DNA of 46,675 nt, from positions 1 to 46,675 of the forward strand of contig NZ_JADDIU010000039.1 in assembly GCF_016464375.1 (NCBI RefSeq), in the 5' to 3' direction. This stretch comes from Bacillus renqingensis. GTDB taxonomy: Bacteria; Bacillota; Bacilli; Bacillales; Cytobacillaceae. Shown here piece after piece: positions 41,745 through 46,675 of the stretch (positions within the stretch are counted from its first letter, which is position 1; each line of letters opens with the position of its first letter). The position numbers and the translations under genes were made by a program. The notes below the pieces were generated by a model, which was not told the origin of the DNA, searched no databases, and saw only the letters and a list, made by a program, of their open reading frames with translations.

Positions 41745-41870
41745 GAGTGCTGTGAAATTTTTGGCCGGGAACGAACTGCCGCTTTGTCTGCAGGAAGGGA
41801 TACATAGTTGCAGATGGGGATGATTTTTCGACTTTTGAAAAATCCTGACGCACCTATTTATTTTGCTTAA
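41745..41870 (+). pseudogene. Decayed copy of the NUDIX 3' end; right boundary of the hydrogenase island
   Basis: 126 bp align with 30198-30324 at roughly 80% by eye, in the same orientation. The encoded ends also match (LAGNELP, FFDF, KILTH against FAENELP, IFRF, LKNPD), with stops and indels in the copy. A weaker echo of the NUDIX terminator (ACACCGTTCTGGAACGATCTGTG) follows. The remaining 41679-41937 holds no gene. Confidence 0.7.
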
Positions 41871-41937
41871 AATACACACCGTTCTGGAACGATCTGTGCT
41901 GCTCACCCTAATTGCCATGATTCATAGGCAAACCAAA

Positions 41938-42300
41938 TTACAAGCTCTCCTCCCGCTTTAGATACTCCTTTAAATCATCACGTACGCTTTCTTCCGCCAT
42001 CGCAACGCCACTCCGGTAAGCCGCCCGGTTTAGCATATGGGCAACAACGGGCGAGGTCAGGAATACGAAGAAGACCCCTAGCAGCAGGCGGATGCTAAAA
42101 TAGCCCTCTGTCAGTAAAAAGTAGAGAAAGGTTCCCAATAAGATACAGAGGACACCTAGATTGGCGCTTTTCGATACTGCATGGGCGCGAGTATACACAT
42201 CCGGAAAACGAATCAATCCGACCGCACTTAAGAAGCTAAACATGACCCCAATCAAAACAAATGTGCCGACAATCCATTCAACGTACCCGTTTCCGTTCAA
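41938..42300 (-). CDS. mrpG: Na+/H+ antiporter subunit MrpG, 120 aa
   Basis: A small membrane subunit of the Mrp complex, with three helices (about 8-30, 42-62 and 67-88) and the family motifs GLIRFPDVYTRAHAVSKSAN and FLTSPVVAHMLNRAAY. The start is TTG 42300 with AAAGGGG 8 nt upstream; it overlaps the end of mrpF by 23 bp. Last gene of the operon. No terminator is obvious after it. Confidence 0.88.
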   Translation of the reverse strand: MNGNGYVEWIVGTFVLIGVMFSFLSAVGLIRFPDVYTRAHAVSKSANLGVLCILLGTFLYFLLTEGYFSIRLLLGVFFVFLTSPVVAHMLNRAAYRSGVAMAEESVRDDLKEYLKREESL

Positions 42301-42562
42301 TGACCACACCCCTTTCCAAAAATCTAGCAAACGCAATCGTCCCAACAAACGAAAGAATCCCGATTAAGAGAATAATATCAAAAAAGGCATACGTCCTCAG
42401 AAATATCGACAAAATCGCAATACCTGCCAGCAAATTGACCCCGATATTATCCAGCGCCATCACCCGGTCAGCCATAGATGGCCCCTTTACCAGTCGATAT
42501 AACGCCGCTAATATCGATACCAATAGAATAAACAAACAGCCGGACAAAAAGACTTGAAACAT
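42278..42562 (-). CDS. mrpF: Na+/H+ antiporter subunit MrpF, 94 aa
   Basis: Three helices and the conserved segment RLVKGPSMADRVMALDNIGV (about residues 23-42), typical of MrpF/PhaF. ATG 42562 overlaps the stop of mrpE in TTGATG, with GGAAGGTGA upstream. Related subunits were proposed to take part in bile-salt and cation efflux. Confidence 0.92.
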   Translation of the reverse strand: MFQVFLSGCLFILLVSILAALYRLVKGPSMADRVMALDNIGVNLLAGIAILSIFLRTYAFFDIILLIGILSFVGTIAFARFLERGVVIERKRVR

Positions 42563-43038
42563 CAACGGGTCACCTTCCTTATCGCATGCTCGAATTTGAC
42601 TTTTGAGGCCATTACCGCATCCACTGATTCAGGTAAATTTAAAGCATGAACGTAGAACAGCTTCTTATCGGGTGTCACTTCCATCACCACAGAACCAGGA
42701 GTTAATGTAATCAGCAAGGCTAAAAGGGTTATCTCAAAATCAGATTCAAGCTCTGTTTCCAGCTTAAATATCCCAGGGGTAATAATGATTTTCGGCCGGA
42801 TCACATGACCAATAACATACATACTTGATACTACTGACTCCCGAAAAAACACCCCAAATAGATGAACCGCAGCAAAAAACTTTTTCAAATAAAAGGATGA
42901 AGAAAAAAACCGGCGCAGTCCAAAGACGACAATGAGACCGACCCAATAGCCGCTGAAAAAGGACAACATACTCCACTCATCCTGAAGAAACATCCATAAA
43001 AAGGCGACAAACAGGTTCACCAAAACTTGGATAGCCAT
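42562..43038 (-). CDS. mrpE: Na+/H+ antiporter subunit MrpE, 158 aa
   Basis: Two N-terminal helices and a C-terminal cytoplasmic part with the family pattern LLALLITLTPGSVVMEVTPD followed by KKLFYVHAL. The length matches B. subtilis MrpE. Starts one base after the mrpD stop. Confidence 0.92.
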   Translation of the reverse strand: MAIQVLVNLFVAFLWMFLQDEWSMLSFFSGYWVGLIVVFGLRRFFSSSFYLKKFFAAVHLFGVFFRESVVSSMYVIGHVIRPKIIITPGIFKLETELESDFEITLLALLITLTPGSVVMEVTPDKKLFYVHALNLPESVDAVMASKVKFEHAIRKVTR

Positions 43039-44526
43039 TTACGCTTCCCCCAATCCCAAGACCGCTTCAATATACTGAGCAGGAACGATTAAGCTATCTG
43101 CAGCTAAACGTACATACGGCAGAATTCCTTCAGCACCTACCCCCAGCATGACAGACACCGCCGTTAAACCGCCAATCGGAAGCAACAGCCCCTTTGTTGT
43201 GCCCTTTTCCATCTCCCTGCTCAAGGTCGTTTCACCCCAAAAGACGTTCATAAACACTTTCATCATAGAATATAAAACCATTAAGCTAGTCACTAATCCG
43301 ATGGCCCCGAGCCAATAATATTCCGCTTGGAAGGTCCCTTTTGTGATGAAAATTTTCCCTAAAAATCCGCTTAACGGCGGGATTCCGGCAAGTGCCAAAG
43401 CGGCAATAAAGAACATCCAGCCTAGATAAGGATGATTGCGAATCAGCCCGCTCACTTCATTCCATTTACTCGTTCCCGTCAGTTGAATAATTGCCCCGCC
43501 TAAAAGGAAAATGAGTGCCTTAACCATGATGTCATGAACAAAATAGAAAACCGACCCCGTGATCCCATCAGCCGTAAACGATGCCAGACCAGCAATGATA
43601 AACCCCGCACCGACAATCACGTTATAGGTAAGAATTTTTTTTATATCGGAAAAAGCAACGGCGCCAATCGCCCCCAAAACCATTGTCACTGCCCCAAATA
43701 TGCCAATCACTTGATGGGTAATTTGTGGCTCATGATAAAAGATGAGTGTAAACATGCGAAAAATAGTATAAATACCAACCTTGGTAAGTAAAGCGGCAAA
43801 AACAGCGGCAATTGCTGTGGGCGGTGCACTATAGGACTCCGGGAGCCAAAAGAACAGAAACAGCGCAGCCTTAATACTAAATACAAGTAAAAATAAAAGT
43901 GCAACCGTCGTCATCAATCCATTCTGCCCAAGCTTGGCAACCACGACGGAAAGATGGGCCAAATTCAAAGTCCCCGTCAAGGCATATACATAAGCCACTG
44001 CCACTAAAAATAACGAGGATGAAACGACATTTACTAAAATATATTTCAGCGATTCCTGCAGCTGCACTTTGGAACCCCCAAGTGAAATCAACACATATGA
44101 CGAAATCAGCATCACTTCAAAGCAAACAAATAAATGAAATAAATCCCCAGTCAAAAACGACCCGTTCACCCCGGCGATTAGGAACAGAAACAATGGATGG
44201 AAATAATGCTCCTCCCGTTCCCGTCCAATCGAAGGGAAGGCATAAAGCAAACAACATAACGTGACCATTCCGGTGCTCAAAAGCAGAAGTGCCGCGAACA
44301 TATCAGCCACAAAGCTAATCCCGTAGGGAGCCCTCCATCCCCCCGCCTGCAAAGTCTGAATCCCGTTGCTTTTAATTTGGAAGATTAGTAGGAAGGAAAC
44401 AACTATTAGCGCAAACAGAGCCAGAACACCAACAGACCGGTGAAGACGGATATTTTTTCGAAAAATCACCATTACCAGACCAGCCATGACAGGAATTATT
44501 ACCGGTAGGATAACAAGGTTATTCAT
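43039..44526 (-). CDS. mrpD: Na+/H+ antiporter subunit MrpD, 495 aa
   Basis: A 14-helix subunit homologous to the proton-pumping NuoM/NuoN subunits of complex I. Landmarks: the Glu in LFHLFVCFEVMLISSYVLIS (about residues 127-146), a Lys in FSIKAALFLFFWLPESY (about 217-233), AFSDIKKILTYNVIVGAGF (about 293-311) and HDIMVKALIFLLGG. ATG 44526 overlaps the mrpC stop by 8 bp. Confidence 0.94.
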   Translation of the reverse strand: MNNLVILPVIIPVMAGLVMVIFRKNIRLHRSVGVLALFALIVVSFLLIFQIKSNGIQTLQAGGWRAPYGISFVADMFAALLLLSTGMVTLCCLLYAFPSIGREREEHYFHPLFLFLIAGVNGSFLTGDLFHLFVCFEVMLISSYVLISLGGSKVQLQESLKYILVNVVSSSLFLVAVAYVYALTGTLNLAHLSVVVAKLGQNGLMTTVALLFLLVFSIKAALFLFFWLPESYSAPPTAIAAVFAALLTKVGIYTIFRMFTLIFYHEPQITHQVIGIFGAVTMVLGAIGAVAFSDIKKILTYNVIVGAGFIIAGLASFTADGITGSVFYFVHDIMVKALIFLLGGAIIQLTGTSKWNEVSGLIRNHPYLGWMFFIAALALAGIPPLSGFLGKIFITKGTFQAEYYWLGAIGLVTSLMVLYSMMKVFMNVFWGETTLSREMEKGTTKGLLLPIGGLTAVSVMLGVGAEGILPYVRLAADSLIVPAQYIEAVLGLGEA

Positions 44527-44857
44527 CACACGTACCCCGTAATTTCTCCATATCCACCGTACCTAACTTTTGATAAGCCTGATAGCTTAACACAAGAAAA
44601 AGAGCGGTAACGGCAAAATTAATCACAATGGAGGTTAAAATCAGCGCCTGTGGCAGGGAATCGGTGAAGGCGGCGAAACTTTCACCAAGCAGCGGCGGAC
44701 CCCCATTCTTCAAACCACCCATCGTTAAAATCAGCAGATGAACGCCATGTGTGATAATTGAAGTCCCCAAAATAATCCGCAGTACATGTTTCGATAAAAT
44801 TAAATAAGTTCCAATAGTAAAAAACAAACCTACGAGTAGTGACATGAGTGTTTCCAT
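44519..44857 (-). CDS. mrpC: Na+/H+ antiporter subunit MrpC, 112 aa
   Basis: A NuoK-like three-helix subunit: FFTIGTYLILSKHVLRIILG, then THGVHLLILTMGGLKNGGPP, and the third helix ALILTSIVINFAVTALFLVL. Shares one base with the end of the upstream mrpAB frame. Confidence 0.93.
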   Translation of the reverse strand: METLMSLLVGLFFTIGTYLILSKHVLRIILGTSIITHGVHLLILTMGGLKNGGPPLLGESFAAFTDSLPQALILTSIVINFAVTALFLVLSYQAYQKLGTVDMEKLRGTCDE

Positions 44858-46626
44858 TATGATTCGTCCTCACTTATTGTTAGAATAATTGTCATTGCTG
44901 TACCGATCACAGCGAAAGCAACTCCTAAATCGAAAATCATGGCAGTTGCCAGTTCGGTGTCTCCAAAAACAGGCAGCTCGACATGACCAAAAGTCTGGCT
45001 TAAGAACGGCGCTTGAAATAGGAAGGATCCCACTCCCGTCATAACAGCAAGGAGGACCCCTCCAGCTGCCAATTTCTTAAAGTCTATCGGGATATTTTCG
45101 CGGATCGTTTCCTTGTCAAACGCAAGATGAAGGAGAATGAACCCTGCGGCAATACTTAACCCGCCGACAAATCCCCCGCCCGGGTTATGGTGTCCCCCGA
45201 AAAAGAGGTAAATCGAAAAAGTAAAAATAATGATGATAGCCGCCTTTGTCACCGTTCGTAAAATGACATCATTCGGCTTCCCTTTTTCCACAGCACTTTT
45301 AGCAGCCGCTTTGTTCCTATCACCAAAATGAACCAATGTAAAGACCCCAAGACCGGCGATAGATAATACGAGGATTTCCAGCATCGTATCCAACCCGCGG
45401 AAATCAACCAAGATGGCATTGACCATATTTTTGGCCCCGGCAAGGGTATAGGAATCTTCGAAAAAACTTGAAATAGTTTTTGAAAAACGGTGGGCGTTCG
45501 CTGACAAGGCAAGCACAGTGACAACGGTCCCGACTCCAAGCGAAATAAGCAGATTGGTTAGTTTGAAGCGGACTCGGCCTTTTTCCTTGCTTAATTCCGG
45601 TAAATGATAGAAACATAATAAAAACAGCACCGTTGTGACGGTCTCTACTACTAACTGGGTTAACGCCAAATCAGGTGCCCGGAACACGACAAACAGTAAT
45701 GAAACAAGCAGCCCAAGGGCCCCGAGCGCAATAATCGCCGTCAGCCTTGATTTCGCCAGTAAAACGATGAATACGGCGGCCGCCATCCCCACGATAATCC
45801 CCAGCTCATACGCGTTAATGGGGGCGTTTTTTGAAAAATGAATGCTGGCTCCATCCAACAGCCACAATGAACCGCCAATAACGAAGATCATCGTGGAAAA
45901 AATGTATACAAGATAATCCCGGACAAATCCTGTCATATAACGTTTCGTGATGTTTGCTGAGATGGATTCCATCCCTTTTAGTGACAGCTGATAAAAATGA
46001 TGAAGGGTTAAACCTTTTGGGTATAGCCGGTAGACTGGTGACCATTTTTTCAAGCTTCGATATAACAGAATGCCGCAGCCGATGACCCCAATCGTCAGAA
46101 GTACCTCGGTATTCCAGCCATGCCAAGGGCTAATGGTTAGATTAGGGACGGGGTGCCCTGGTAAAACAGCTGCTAAAGCTGGTTGAAGAAAATAATCGGC
46201 AACGACATTCGGAAAAAAGAAAATTCCTATTATTAGGATCGCTAACACCGTCGGCGACAGCAACATGCCAAGCGGTGCTTCGTGCACCTGTTTGCCCAAT
46301 TTCTCCGGATGGTGCTTTCCGGTAAACGTTTTAAACACAAGAATCATGCAGTAGATAAAGGTAAACATGCTGGCTACCCATGCGACAACCGGAAACATCA
46401 CGGCAAGTGTCTTCATCTCAAATACGGGTTGTCTGACGAGCGTTAAAACACTGGTAAAAAACATCTCTTTGCTTAAAAATCCGTTAAATGGCGGCAATCC
46501 GGCCATGGAAAAGCTGCCGATAATGGCCAAAGTAAATGATACAGGCATCAACCCCGCCATTCCGCCCAAGCGGCGAAAATCCCGGGTCCCGGCTTCATGG
46601 TCGATGATCCCAACCACCATAAACAA
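44857..46626 (-). CDS. mrpA: Fused MrpA-MrpB antiporter subunit, N-terminus missing, at least 589 aa
   Basis: The visible part covers the second half of MrpA (NuoL-like helices, SFSMAGLPPFNGFLSKEMFF, then FRAPDLALTQLVVETVTTVL) and runs without a stop into a complete MrpB domain (NDVILRTVTKAAIIIIFTFS, then GGHHNPGGGFVGGLSIAAGF), ending ILTISEDES. There is no in-frame start at the junction, so A and B are one polypeptide here; the two are usually separate in Bacillus. MrpA similarity extends upstream to TFKGSLF near 46641 and then stops: a TAA follows at 46656-46654 and the last 34 bp look unrelated. The gene start given is only the first candidate codon inside the window. Confidence 0.85.
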   Translation of the reverse strand: MFMVVGIIDHEAGTRDFRRLGGMAGLMPVSFTLAIIGSFSMAGLPPFNGFLSKEMFFTSVLTLVRQPVFEMKTLAVMFPVVAWVASMFTFIYCMILVFKTFTGKHHPEKLGKQVHEAPLGMLLSPTVLAILIIGIFFFPNVVADYFLQPALAAVLPGHPVPNLTISPWHGWNTEVLLTIGVIGCGILLYRSLKKWSPVYRLYPKGLTLHHFYQLSLKGMESISANITKRYMTGFVRDYLVYIFSTMIFVIGGSLWLLDGASIHFSKNAPINAYELGIIVGMAAAVFIVLLAKSRLTAIIALGALGLLVSLLFVVFRAPDLALTQLVVETVTTVLFLLCFYHLPELSKEKGRVRFKLTNLLISLGVGTVVTVLALSANAHRFSKTISSFFEDSYTLAGAKNMVNAILVDFRGLDTMLEILVLSIAGLGVFTLVHFGDRNKAAAKSAVEKGKPNDVILRTVTKAAIIIIFTFSIYLFFGGHHNPGGGFVGGLSIAAGFILLHLAFDKETIRENIPIDFKKLAAGGVLLAVMTGVGSFLFQAPFLSQTFGHVELPVFGDTELATAMIFDLGVAFAVIGTAMTIILTISEDES

Positions 46627-46675
46627 GCTGCCTTTGAAAGTATATAAATGGAATTAAAGGATTTTAAGAAAATTT

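Noticed and set aside
1..46675. CRISPR arrays, phage-defence or toxin-antitoxin systems
   Set aside because: No regularly spaced repeats and no recognisable defence or toxin genes were found.

Overview
The window looks like a chromosomal segment, possibly a whole contig, from a low-GC, spore-forming Bacillaceae (Bacillota). Evidence: strong AGGAGG-type ribosome binding sites, frequent TTG and GTG starts, a YhcN/YlaJ-type sporulation lipoprotein, a LutABC/LutR/LutP lactate system, a class D sortase with its acidic substrate, an Mrp antiporter operon, and dispersed hairpin repeats of a kind I associate with Bacillus genomes. I cannot name a species.

Layout. (1) 0.1-4 kb is a decayed region. 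It opens with a well-formed 194-nt tRNA-like RNA with its own promoter and terminator, followed by small membrane-protein genes mixed with remnants: a group II intron 3' end, a VOC-protein 5' fragment, a frameshifted membrane protein, a VanZ-like pseudogene and an unidentified broken gene. (2) 4-5.6 kb holds a sortase substrate and a class D sortase. (3) 6-9.7 kb holds a zinc-ribbon membrane protein, a DUF1801/ArsR/AHSA1 cluster, a structured repeat and a DUF1284 gene. (4) 9.8-13.9 kb is an ECF transporter operon (A, A', T, S) divergent from a PadR regulator, with three copies of a 16-bp operator-like element between them and a truncated HAAS-like gene after padR. (5) 15-20.8 kb is the lactate utilisation cluster lutABC, lutR and lutP, with two matching operators. 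(6) 21-30.3 kb holds a class V aminotransferase, bioB, GrpB, signal peptidase I, a broken phospholipase A2 gene, GltP/GltT, a DUF2269 protein, an MFS transporter with an elaborate leader, and a NUDIX hydrolase.

(7) 30.4-41.7 kb is a complete [NiFe] hydrogenase island. On the minus strand it encodes a Tat-exported small subunit, large subunit, cytochrome b, maturation protease, a Rieske-like protein, then HypA, B, F, C, D, E. A nickel-transporter-like gene diverges from it. The island is bracketed by a direct repeat: the 3' end of the NUDIX gene recurs as a decayed 126-bp copy on the far side. Together the genes would import nickel, build the NiFe(CN)2CO centre and feed electrons from H2 into the quinone pool. 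(8) 41.9-46.6 kb is an Mrp operon, with MrpA and MrpB fused in one reading frame and the 5' end cut off by the window edge.

The most unusual items are the tRNA-like RNA, the duplication-flanked hydrogenase island, the leader of the MFS gene (intrinsic-terminator-like hairpin, short ORF and Shine-Dalgarno-sequestering hairpin), and a pair of related promoter-like intergenic elements on either side of bioB that may encode small RNAs. No CRISPR array, rRNA or ordinary tRNA was seen.
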